Positions 37,201 through 47,172 of a stretch of DNA of 64,000 nt are shown piece after piece. How positions within the stretch are numbered: the first letter of the stretch is position 1; each line of letters opens with the position of its first letter. The stretch covers positions 16,278,581 through 16,342,580 of the forward strand of contig NC_083597.1 in NCBI RefSeq assembly GCF_020882245.1, given 5' to 3'. Made by a program: the position numbers and the translations under genes. The notes beneath the pieces are model-generated. The model was not told the DNA's origin. It saw only the letters and a program-made list of their open reading frames with translations, and made no database searches. Origin of the DNA: Rhopalosiphum padi. Lineage: Eukaryota; Arthropoda; Insecta; Hemiptera; Aphididae.

Positions 37201-38310
37201 TTGTTCGTTTTAAATGTAAATACAATTATTACATTTCGGAAGGAATCTTTTTTTAATCGAATTGAAGTTTAATCTAAAATTAATTACCTATAGTTAGTAA
37301 TGAAAAAAATTCTGCTGTCTTTAGATATCATAGTTCTAGTAGTAATATACATTGTAAATTGTAATAATCACATTAAACAAATGTAGTGTTCATACAGAAT
37401 TTACACGAGGGAGTAATTTAAATTGTGTATGGGCAGATATTTTTCTGATTATTTTAAATTAAAATAATTTCAAAATATTTTTGTTTATAACTACACAAAT
37501 GGTAGCAATAATAGAATATAGAATTTTTGGTACTTATGGTTATCAGTTATCATCAATGTATATTCGATTTTCCGATAAATTCAATTTTATTATTGTAATA
37601 TTGCGCGACTACTACAGGTTAACGTGTTATTTTTTATTTATTTTATGAACATTTCTTAATCTGCAAGACGAAAAAATTTTAAAAGGTTTGACCAACAAAA
37701 CGCGTACTATTTAAATCTTATAGATTATTTTTACATTACATTACATTTTTTTACAATTGTTTTCCTAAACATAATTTGGGTTCCATGACCCTCATATTTG
37801 CCTCTTCGTTAAAATTCCATATGTGAACACTCAACGGAAAAGTCTTGATAATTACATTTTCATTTTCAGATAAGTCCCAGATTATTTTCACGATTAGAAT
37901 TAAAGTGGGAAAAAATTCATAAATGGACGCGATTTCAGATAAATATTGCATTTTTAGATTTTCAATACTTGGGCGTAAAATATTTCTAGGAATAAAAGCA
38001 CTCTGTATACCCATATTCGTTGTATGCATTGTGTTGTACTGTACATATTATTACACTGTCGTCATTATAATCGATAGTACTTAGGTACGTTTTGTAGGTA
38101 TACTCAAACGAGGAAATGCGCACGATTGAAAAACAAACAACGAGACGTGCTACCATCGATATATCGTATATACAGAGCGTTTTCTTCGTTTCCCGTACAA
38201 AATTGACAATGATCTCATCATAATATCAGTGAGTAGAATTGGAAACGGTTTTTCGTTTTGGTCTTACTTATGGTGACAACTTTGTTCAATTTTAATGTTT
38301 GTGCAAACAT
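34293..38310 (-). CDS. FAM151/menorin family protein (DUF2181)
   Basis: Minus-strand exons at 38310-38268 (tentative), 36230-35992, 34992-34827 and 34675-34293 join at GT-AG sites in phase to 276 codons plus stop. Family landmarks in order are MIEADV (residues 19-24), PIMGHPP (44-50), TIKLDFKS (71-78), WLNADILPGPG (103-113), SLGWTT (139-144) and VTYAVRASF then STLTVWCSD in the last exon. Members have a GDPD/PLC-like barrel fold; menorin (MNR-1) in C. elegans acts with DMA-1 in dendrite patterning, and FAM151B in mice is needed by photoreceptors. The exact reaction is not settled. The second to fourth exons are secure. The first encodes MFAQTLKLNKVVTI and rests on its start, its strong donor and phase. 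It lacks the W-H block often seen upstream of MIEADV in the family, so a different first exon is possible. The last intron is short (151 nt) with a non-ideal donor GTACCT. Confidence 0.85.
37751..38029 (-). CDS. Unrecognised small ORF inside FAM151 intron 1
   Basis: This is a 92-codon ATG-to-stop frame on the same strand as the FAM151-like gene, lying in its first intron. Its translation is less biased than most chance frames here; it includes YLSEIASIYEFFPTLILIV and FPLSVHIWNFNEEANMRVM. I do not recognise a family. It could be a gene fragment, a terminal alternative exon of the host gene or a chance frame. No splice partner or signal peptide was identified. Confidence 0.25.
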   Translation of the reverse strand: MHTTNMGIQSAFIPRNILRPSIENLKMQYLSEIASIYEFFPTLILIVKIIWDLSENENVIIKTFPLSVHIWNFNEEANMRVMEPKLCLGKQL

Positions 38311-38559
38311 ATTACAATGATAATAACACACCGTGATAATTTTGCAATTTCCCAAAACCCTCGTATATAAGTGTCAACGAATATGATTATACATAACTAC
38401 CGTGAGATTTGACTGAATTTATTTTTTGGTGGGTGGGGGGGGGCCTAAACTCTCCTTACACAAAATGCAAACCAACTATAATGACACGAACAAATAATTT
38501 TTAATATTTTAGTATTATTAGGACTTATCCCCTAAATAATTCACCGCACCAATCTTCAG

Positions 38560-38983
38560 CAATACGCGTATAAAGTATACACACTATACCCAGCACAAAA
38601 AAACGCGAAATATCGGTTTTTGATTTCGCCCGCCGACTGTTGGCGAGATCGTCCTCAAAGTGTGTGCGAAATACCCGGGCACGCTCTGTATATGTATACA
38701 CACAATCATATTATTATTACTGTAAAGCACTGCTGTATGACGGGGCCCGGTGGGTGTGCAAACACCGTATGAAAAAATATCGTGAAACGCTGTGCAGCCT
38801 ACCGACGATCGATATGGAAAACGTCGACTACCTAAAATAGCGAAATCAGTGCAGCGACACCCGTAAGCAGCGTCGGCCGTGTCGTTTTCGTTATTATAAC
38901 CCGCGAACTCGAATGCGCGACGCGATAATACCAATAAACCTGATAACCAAACGTTACCCGTACGAACCGACTGCACCGGAGAC
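38560..38983 (+). promoter_or_regulatory. CpG-rich promoter region of the GC-rich secreted-protein gene
   Basis: The 400 bases before the ATG at 38,984 rise sharply in CpG content compared with the AT-rich DNA upstream of 38,550. Frames on both strands here are short and look non-coding. Position and composition fit a promoter and 5' untranslated region. Confidence 0.4.
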
Positions 38984-40318
38984 ATGAAGCCTCCGGTCCG
39001 AATACGATTGATACTGTTGGCGGTGCTGCAGCAGTACGCCGCGGTGTACGCGGTGTCGGGCTCGGTGGACGAATTCCAGTGCGCGTGCGGTTACAACGCG
39101 GCCAACCACGTGCGGGCGGTGCGCGACACGCTGGCCCGCAGCCGGGACGCGGCGGCCGCCGTGCAGCTGGCCGCCGGTTACGGGCCGCTGGTGACGCGCA
39201 TACTGTTCGTGGCCAGCAGCCGGCCGGAGCCCACGGCCCGGTGGCTGTGGCTGCTCGACCTGTACGCCAACGGGGCGCGCGACCAACAACTGGCGGCGGC
39301 CGGCCGGCCGAAGTGCGGCGTCCGGCGGCTGGTCCGGGCCGTCGACCACGTCAGCCGCGAGCTGAACCGGTACCTGGCCCTGTGCAAGGCGCGGGGCGTG
39401 GGCAACGCGTCCGACGGGTGCCCGTGGCGCGACCAGGTGTCGTTCGAGAAGTACGTGCTGGAGAACGTGACGGCCATCGTCAAGCGGCGGCCGGACCTGC
39501 TCAAGGACGGCGGCGTGCACGAGGAGGACTTCGCGCCGCGCTGTCTGTACCTCAACGACGTGGCGGCCGACGACGACGCGCTCCGCACCAGCGGCGTCAT
39601 GCCCGCCGGCGTGGGCGTCGACTGGCGGTCGGCCGCCGAACGGTTGTCGGCCGTGTACCGCGCGGCCGTCCGCAAATGGGTGTTCGGCACGCGGGAACTG
39701 GTCACGTACCAGAAGAAGTTCATCGCCACCGTGCTGGTGACGCTGATGGGTCACGTGCTCGTGCACATCGAACACTGTCGCAGCCATCGGCTGCTGGCCA
39801 CTTCCGGTCCCGCGGCCACCAAGGCCCGTGCGAAAGCCGCCGCCACCGTTGTCGCCGCCGACGACATCGTAAACGGCAACATAGTAAATCTGAACGGCGG
39901 CAATGGGGTTCCGGTGGGCGAGTACGAGCTCACGTGGATGTCGGTGAGTGCGCTGCTGGACAAGTACAAGTCGTATTTGGCGCTGGGCCCGGACAAGCCG
40001 TGTTACCGGACGCTGGTCGAGGTGGCCGCCAACCCGGCGCGCGACGACCGCGGGTTCCGGTTGGCGAGGCGCGCCATCGAGGCGCACATGGCCGAGTTGG
40101 GCGACGGCCTGTTCGGTCCGGCGGCCACCAACTGGATGGCCATAGCGGACGGGGAGGCCGCTCGCAGGCCGGAAACGTTCATCGAGCTGATCGCTCTGGT
40201 CGACAGCAATATCAGCGCCGCCGAGAAGTACCTGAAGAACGTTCGCGACCTGTTGTCCAACGTCGATTTCAAAATAGTTAACAGATTTATGAGGAGCGCG
40301 CACATCTGGCTGTTATGA
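38984..40318 (+). CDS. GC-rich single-exon gene for a predicted secreted protein, unknown function
   Basis: This intact 444-codon frame starts at ATG 38,984 and ends at TGA 40,316-40,318. Residues 1-23 look like a signal peptide: Lys/Arg start, hydrophobic LILLAVL core, likely cut after VYA (residue 23). The mature part is mostly helical in character. It has eight Cys (33, 35, 111, 134, 146, 187, 265, 340), three N-glycosylation sequons (N141, N161, N409) and a low-complexity Ala/Asn/Gly-rich linker at about 273-310. A hydrophobic stretch at about 246-261 (IATVLVTLMGHVLVHI) could be a buried helix or membrane segment. I recognise no domain. Codon third positions are overwhelmingly G or C: the 60-base line from 39,121 has 49 G/C. 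The GC content falls toward the 3' end. Long antisense and +1 frames exist, but only this frame has a signal peptide, sequons and a natural C-terminus. A secreted lineage-specific protein is possible; function is not inferred. Confidence 0.8.
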   Translation: MKPPVRIRLILLAVLQQYAAVYAVSGSVDEFQCACGYNAANHVRAVRDTLARSRDAAAAVQLAAGYGPLVTRILFVASSRPEPTARWLWLLDLYANGARDQQLAAAGRPKCGVRRLVRAVDHVSRELNRYLALCKARGVGNASDGCPWRDQVSFEKYVLENVTAIVKRRPDLLKDGGVHEEDFAPRCLYLNDVAADDDALRTSGVMPAGVGVDWRSAAERLSAVYRAAVRKWVFGTRELVTYQKKFIATVLVTLMGHVLVHIEHCRSHRLLATSGPAATKARAKAAATVVAADDIVNGNIVNLNGGNGVPVGEYELTWMSVSALLDKYKSYLALGPDKPCYRTLVEVAANPARDDRGFRLARRAIEAHMAELGDGLFGPAATNWMAIADGEAARRPETFIELIALVDSNISAAEKYLKNVRDLLSNVDFKIVNRFMRSAHIWLL

Positions 40319-41129
40319 TTCGTGTTTGTAATAATTATCTTATTGTACTATACAACGTTTTCTTATAAATATTATATAGTAAAAACGATCCGTTTATATT
40401 CCGTTCGTCGATGAATTAAACCCAAAACGAAATGATTTCAATTCGTATTGTCCATTTATAAATGTTATATTATTTATACATTCATTATAACTATCGTTTA
40501 CTAAGTCACGTTCGATATTATAAACACATATACTATTATATTATGTTACTTATTTATTTTTTCAAACTTTTTTTAATCGACTATTTGACAACATAATATA
40601 TTAGAATTTAGAATATTTTTTGGCGAATGGCGGCGACAAGTTTCTGATAAAGTTAAATGGTTTTTGTCAATCCATATCCAAATGATAAATTATATTCACT
40701 TTATTTTATTATTTGTGTGGTTTTTCCGAAAAACGTTTTTTTCTTTTTAATAATGTATAATTAATCTAAAACGTGCACATTTCTATATTTTTACTGTATA
40801 TATAATACAATATAATAATTGAGTTTTTTTGTGGCATATTTTTGCATTTTTTAGTTCTTATAAATTCCCAACCCTGATTTTATAATACACACGATTTATA
40901 CCACCGGACTAGTAGATCCGGGTGGATTTTATATTTTATAAATAATAATATATCGGGTATCCTGATGTATATTTATAGCTTCTATTGCTGTCTTCCTGTG
41001 TCTAAGTTGTTTACTATTTGTATTTTGTATACCTATACTTGTTTATTTTTCTGTTGTTAATTTGCTATATATGTATATACATTTTAGTTAAGATTGTATT
41101 ACCCTTTATCTCTAACACAAGCTTATAGC
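40319..41129. other. 3' flank of the GC-rich gene
   Basis: Composition drops back to AT-rich immediately after the stop codon. No canonical AATAAA was noted within the first 100 bases, although AATTAAA-like variants occur. No gene or clear repeat was recognised. Confidence 0.4.
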
Positions 41130-41133
41130 TTAA

Positions 41134-41560
41134 GAGGGTGTCACACCAGCATGTGTTTTCTCTGTCTTACAAGTACGTAACATAGTAAATTTATGCTCAG
41201 CAGGTCACGTTTAGCTCCATCAGTTTAAAAATTAGAGTGAATCGACCTATTACAAAACTTGATGGTAAGAAAATTATCTGTGTTTGTATGTTGTTTTTTT
41301 CAAATAGTTCAATATTTTAGCAAGTTATGCGTATATAACATAACGTAAATTAAAAATGCTCATAACTCACTTAAAAACTTAATAATCGTAAAAAACCAAT
41401 ATACAAAACAAACACAGAAAATGTTCTTACCATCAAGTTTCATAATAGGTCGATTCACTCTAATTTTTAAACTAACGGAGCTAAACGTGATCTGCTGAGC
41501 ATAAATTTGCTATATTACGTACTTATAAGACGGAGACAACACAGCGGGTGTTGCGGCCCC
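41134..41560. mobile_element. Palindromic MITE flanked by TTAA (piggyBac-like), 427 bp
   Basis: The left arm (41,134 to about 41,293) and right arm (about 41,397-41,560) are long inverted copies. For example ATTAGAGTGAATCGACCTAT on the left reappears reverse-complemented on the right, as do GTTTAGCTCC and TTATGCTCAGCAG. Both ends abut TTAA (41,130-41,133 and 41,561-41,564), the target of piggyBac-type insertion. There is no ORF. Confidence 0.85.
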
Positions 41561-42115
41561 TTAAAAGAAATAGATAATCATGTATAATTTTTATAATTTA
41601 ATTATTGTAAGTTATAATAATTTTAATAAAAAAAAATTGAATTAGTATCACGAATACCAACTTCACCCATAAATCACAATAACCCACTGACAACTTCCAA
41701 ATATACTCATAACAACAACTGCATATTGTTAATATGTGTATAGCAGATCATTGTTTGTCAAAATAAAAATGTTTATTTTTCCTTTATTTGAAATATACAA
41801 ATTATACCTACAACAAAATTTGCACAATTAGTATATGGGATGAGTGAAGGATCGCATATATTGATAATGCGTAGGTAAAAAAGTCATACACACTAGATTT
41901 GTGATTTAAATCTGTTTTTAATGTATGTTTAAGTATGTAAATAAATTGGTTTAATTTAAATATCAAATAAATAATAATACATCATGAAATGAACTTAATG
42001 ATATAGGATAACAGACCGCCTTCGTTGATAATCGTTTATCGTATTCATGAATTCAAATTTAAAATATCCTTAACTGTGGTCTGTGACCAACTCGATACCT
42101 AATTTACAGTAGAGT

Positions 42116-42272
42116 CAGTGGCAGATTCAGGGAGGGGTTTTGGGGGTTCAACCCCCCCTCAAATGAATGGATGATTAATTTCAAATAATTAATAATTATT
42201 TCAAAATAACGGTAATTATTCTTATTTTTTCAACCCCCCCTCCCGATATTTTTTCCTGCGTCCGCCCCATTG
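42116..42272. mobile_element. Short hAT-like MITE, about 157 bp
   Basis: The left end CAGTGGCAGATTCAGGGA and the reverse-complemented right end CAATGGGGCGGACGCAGGAA share the CAxTGG...CAGG form of hAT-like termini. C/G-tract inverted segments follow inside. No clear 8-bp duplication remains. Confidence 0.55.
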
Positions 42273-42781
42273 AACCTTTTAACCGATGTTTAATGTAAAT
42301 TTAAATTATTTTACCTATTATTAAATATAAGAAGTAATACTATGTATTATTATTGCAATTTATATTATATGTTTATATTTATTAATATTTAATAGTAATC
42401 ATAACTCACTATCTCCAACATAAACTGCATTAGCGTACAGGAGGTAGGTATAATTAATAAAATTTGTAACTTATTATAATATCTAATCCATAATGTATTA
42501 TGTTTGATTTTTTTAATAAAAAATGTTTATACCTATATTATAAATAACTTATAAATACCTCATTTTTAACCCAATACTTATTTTATATTTACTAGACACA
42601 AAAATCGATTATTACTTTTATGCAATTTGTACAGTTATATCTAATTACAATTTTAATTTCAAAATCAAAACTTACATTTTATTTTAATCGTTATTAATAA
42701 ATACCTAACTGATGATCAGATGATATATATATATTAATTTTGATCATTATTCATTATATACTAGATTTTAATACTCTATAA

Positions 42782-43260
42782 CAGGGGATCTCCGATCTCC
42801 GACTATTTTTTACGGCGGGCCAATTTTGAGATACGTTTTTTCATCATGGTTAGGTAATAAAATTTAAGTAAAGTTAAAACTAAATATTATATATCTACTA
42901 TATTACACTGTACCGGCACAGTTAGTAAAACCCGTCGATTACGATAGCATCATTATTATTTCGGATTGTTAAATATTATCTAGCCAAAGCGCAACTGCGC
43001 AAGTAGGTACACTGTAAGTCAAATGTCAAATAAGTGTATAATCGACAGGTTTTTCTATTATTAGCTAGTATGTATTAGTATATAAGTATGACTATAATAA
43101 GTTATTATATGAATAGCACCAAATGAAAAAAATAATAAATACATTTTATTTAACTAACTAAATTAAATAAAAACAATGAAAACTATTACGAGTATATTTT
43201 CAAAACATTAATTAGCTGATCGATTCAAAAACGTTGGCGGGCCGTAAGTTGGATCCCCTG
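42782..43260. mobile_element. hAT-family non-autonomous element, 479 bp
   Basis: The ends are CAGGGGATCT...ACGGCGGGCC on the left and, reverse-complemented, CAGGGGATCC...TTACGGCCCGCC on the right. They are flanked by an 8-bp duplication, CTCTATAA (42,774-42,781) and CTCTATAG (43,261-43,268), with one mismatch. The terminal CAGGGG and the 8-bp target site identify a hAT-type (Buster-like) insertion. There is no transposase frame inside. Confidence 0.85.
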
Positions 43261-44038
43261 CTCTATAGTCTATAGTTGTTATTAATGATATTTTTCATAA
43301 TATATAATTAAAAAATATACCACCATAAATAAAAACAAAGTATTTATTTTTAAAGTAATTATAATACATTTATATAAGGTAATAAAATGTTCATTCAAAT
43401 CTATCATACTAAACACAATATTTGTTAGAAAGATGTTTTTTTTTTAATTAATAAAACCTACTTTGAAAATATGAATATTGCGCATTTTCAAATGTTTTAT
43501 AATAAATTATTGAAGAACACTAATACAGAACACTTGAATAACTACTTCCCATAACGATACATTTTCGATGATAGTTATTATAAGCAGCAGTTATAAACAT
43601 ATTATATACAGGCTAAATTGTTAAAAACCACTTACTCGTCAAGGCGCTCTGTAGCTTGACCTTGGAATTGATCGCATGATCCCAGGTGGCTGTTATCAAA
43701 CTCGTTTCTGCAAGAACAAAAAAAAACCACCGATAAAACAATTGTTCAAAACTGGATTTCCGAGGTCTTTACCCATCTCTGCTCATCAATACACAACAGT
43801 TGTTTATTTTTTTTTATACTTATTCTATACACATGTGCGTGCAGTCAATGTACTTACGGTCCGTCTGTGTGGTGAACACCTGCATTATCACATCCAAGAT
43901 AAAATCAACGAACAGCGTCAAGTTCATCTGAAATTTCAAGAAGGTCTACGTGAAATGCCGTTCGGTAGACTTGCCATTAGATCGTGCACTGGCATTTTTT
44001 TTATTTATCGTTTCGGTAACCAAGACAAATGTCTAGAA

Positions 44039-44451
44039 CAGTGCCGCCCAACCTTTTCTCTTTATAATACAGCCAGCGAAAAGTGAACCGCGATCGAGAC
44101 GATCCTATCGGTCGCTATTATCATAACTACACCAATTGTTTTCCCGCGTACAATATTTTCAAACAGTAATTAACAACAATTTAGTTGCTGTACATATTTT
44201 AATTTAAATTAATTTTTATTAATTTAATAAAACCACACCACACAAAATGCAATTATAATATAATATTTATATTACGAAAATAATGTCTTTATAGTTAATT
44301 TTGTATTAAAATATTACGTATGTGGGACCACCAATAACACAAACATAAATAAGATAACACAAAAAAAGGAAATTAAAATATCTTGGACATAATTGTATTT
44401 TTGTCGATTTTTTTGAAAAATTTACGTTAGATCACGGGTTGGGTATCACTG
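44039..44451. mobile_element. hAT-like MITE, about 413 bp
   Basis: The left end reads CAGTGCCGCCCAACC (44,039-44,053); the right end reverse-complements to CAGTGATACCCAACC (44,437-44,451). The CAGTGxTxCCCAACC form is typical of hAT-type elements. The flanking 8 bases do not match well, so the copy is probably old. The element overlaps the end of a chance frame at 43,676-44,086. Confidence 0.7.
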
Positions 44452-45512
44452 GAATAGTTCTGTGTAGACATTGTAAGTGCACATGCGTGTACACGTTTTG
44501 TAGTAGTATGTACCACACTACTATTCTAACTCTCAATAATAAAATTAGTAATTTAAAACGTTAAATATAAACCACGTTTTAGTTTTATAATTTTACATTT
44601 TAATAAATAATTAATATTAATTAATATATGAGAAATATATCGTAATTTATCTTTTTGTTGCGAATTACGTACCTATTATAAAAACATCCAATCTTGGTAA
44701 AATATTTTATTCATATCAGGAGGAGTTGGTTTTTTGTTAATAAAAATAAAAATTAATAATAAAAAATTTCTTAATGGGGTTAAAAAATAATTATACATTT
44801 ACCGATTTACCTACAGTTAATATTTTTTGAACATTTTCATTTTTTATGCCACAAACTGAAAAGATTATTCTCATATGTCTAACACATTTTGCAGTGAGTC
44901 ATTTTAAAAAGAGGCTCAATCTAGGCTCAACTCTAAAAGTATTATTCCTTTCCTTTATATAATACGAGTATATAAAACGGTAAAATTAATTTTGCCTGTG
45001 GCTATTGCGTAACCTTCACAGGTATCCACACGTAGGTTGTAAAATATTACTGACCACGTGGCACGCAGATCCGGGCGATACCCGTTTGCGTACATTAACC
45101 CTTTTTTGCGAGTCGTTTGCGCACAAATGGAAAACTCGATTGTGCACACGAATTGTTGATACCTGTGTTTAAATGACTCAGACGTAGAACGGTATATCTC
45201 GTTTGTGTAGCTACATGAACTACGGAAAAAATCTACTAAAACTAAAAAAATAACTTACAATTAAATACTCGTGTCTCGTTATCATCACATGTATAACTAA
45301 AATAGGCATATAAAAATATAATATAATAACTCAAAACGTAGCCGAATCATCATCAGAAAAATATGTAACTTAATTATACTCGATTCAATTAATAGGTAGA
45401 ACGTGTATCTTAACGAAGTGCCCGAGATGAATCGTGTCGTTTATTGCATTAGATACTGCAAGTTACAATATATTAGTTAAAATTAAGAATGGAATTTAAT
45501 AATATAGTTTAA
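44452..45512. other. Gene-free spacer
   Basis: AT-rich DNA with a small CpG-enriched spot near 45,050-45,160. No gene or repeat boundary was recognised. Confidence 0.4.
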
Positions 45513-46402
45513 AGCCGTGCCTCGGAGGCGGGGCAAGGGGCCCTGTGCCTCGGTCGAACATTTTAAGGGGCCGTCAAAAAGTTCATCGCCCGATTTAATA
45601 TAATACTATACAGCAATATCTTAACAAATCATCTCTAACAAATATGGGTTTTAGTACAATCGTCGCAATGATTTTAAATTCCTTTCTGGCCATTTACTAT
45701 ATGTATAACAACAGTTGAAATATTGAATAAATATGCAGCTAACTTGGCAATAAAATACGACAAAGATGATATCAGGTCCAAAAATAATTAACGAATTATA
45801 ATTTTTTAAATGTCAAGCAAAAGTAATACTACAAGATGTACAAAACGCAACTTTTTTAAAAAATATTTTAAATGCAAATAATGCAATAAAATCATATAAG
45901 ATATGAACTTGATTCAACTTGTCCAAACTTTGGAGTTGCTTATAGATTGTATCTTACTGTGCTTGTTACTGTCGGAGAACATTCCTTTAGTAAATTAAAA
46001 TTGAGATCAAAACATACATACGATCAACAATATCCCAAAAAAGATTCACTAACTCAGTAATACTAAAATTTGAAAATAAAATAACAAACAATATCGATTT
46101 TGAAGACGTTATATAAGATTTCGCTTCCATCAAATCGAGAAAGATACAATTTTGAATCATATATTATATTATATATTCATCATACTTAAATAATGTTTAC
46201 TAATAATCATAGAATTTTTTCTATTATTTTCATTGCAGTATTACACCATTTACAAAATTTTTACAAAAACGTTTAAAAATGTATAATAAAGTATCAATAC
46301 GATAATACCAAGTAAGTTGAAGAAGATTAAATAATAAACTAATGGAGATGGGTGCGAACATTTTTAATTTTGTTCCGAGTGCCAAATTATAACGGCACGG
46401 CT
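45513..46402 (+). mobile_element. Degenerate hAT element with decayed transposase
   Basis: Short inverted ends AGCCGTGCC (45,513-45,521) and GGCACGGCT (46,394-46,402) bound a decayed transposase C-terminus. Around 45,920-46,060 the plus strand encodes CPNFGVAYRLYLTVLVTVGE then HSFSKLKL, which matches the VTVASAERSFSKLKL dimerisation core of the hAT/TTF-type transposase group. Further on, IDFEDVI and FASIKSRKIQF (about 46,092-46,157) match the family C-terminus. Stops interrupt the frame, so it is not functional. Confidence 0.75.
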
Positions 46403-47172
46403 CTATTTATGCAAATCAGTAGTCATTTTTCAGGATAAAATTTTAATAGCGGGTTTTATGTTTTTCGTTGTATGCAAATTAATGGTCAGTTTACTGCAGG
46501 TAAAAAACTGTGTACTGGTGGGCAAACAAGAATCACCAGTAAATTTGGCCGAGTGTCGATCGATATAATGTTATTACTATACATAAATACTAGATAAATT
46601 CTTATTATATTATATTATTATTATGTAGTACGTATATTGTATAGTGTTGTCCACGCGCGACCTCATGTCGACGATGTTTGTGTATGCATCAAAGGGCAAT
46701 GACACCGTTTTCGGCGTCTAGGTGATACATACATAATAATAATAAAAATTATTATTATAAATTTATAAATACAATTATTGTTGTTTAGACTTACGGGTTG
46801 TATAATGATGGTGCTTCTAATTATTTTAAACAAATCCGTAGAACCATAAAAATATAACAAATATTCGAAAACTTAAAATAATATTTTTAAAAGCACGTTG
46901 TGCGTTTTATCTGGCCCACATTAAATTATAAAAATAAACGATAATTCGTAAATGTGTATCTTATATTATTTAATATACTTTACGTTAATAATCACAGAAT
47001 ACATCGTGCGCTGTGTGTTATATGTCTAAATAAAGTGTGTAGTACTCAAGGACGGCTTAACAATGATACGCTAAACGGCTAAAGACCCAACGATTAGTGT
47101 CGGTTAACGATTAGTACCATTAAAAAAAAAAAAATCAATAACAGTTTACTGAAATTATTTGCATACAACGAC
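46403..47172. repeat. Inverted and direct repeats around TATGCAAAT
   Basis: CGTTGTATGCAAAT at 46,466-46,479 recurs as its reverse complement at 47,157-47,170, each followed by a diverged CAGTTTACTG or equivalent. A direct, diverged copy TATGCAAATCAGTAGTCA lies at about 46,409. The inverted pair could bound another non-autonomous element of about 0.7 kb; no target duplication was seen. Confidence 0.4.

Noticed and set aside
38584..38985. 133-codon minus-strand ORF before the GC-rich gene
   Set aside because: It lies in the putative promoter, is arginine/serine-biased and ends at the start codon region of the real gene.
39079..40281. 400-codon +1-frame ORF over the GC-rich gene
   Set aside because: It is Arg/Gly/Ala-rich out-of-frame translation of the same GC-rich exon.
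38954..40303. 449-codon antisense ORF over the GC-rich gene
   Set aside because: High GC removes stop codons in all frames. The antisense product is Arg/His/Pro/Gly/Val-heavy, without signal peptide or recognisable motif, whereas the plus frame has all signs of a real protein.
43676..44086. 136-codon ORF
   Set aside because: Its 3' end runs into a hAT-like MITE terminus, the composition is not protein-like, and no motif is seen.
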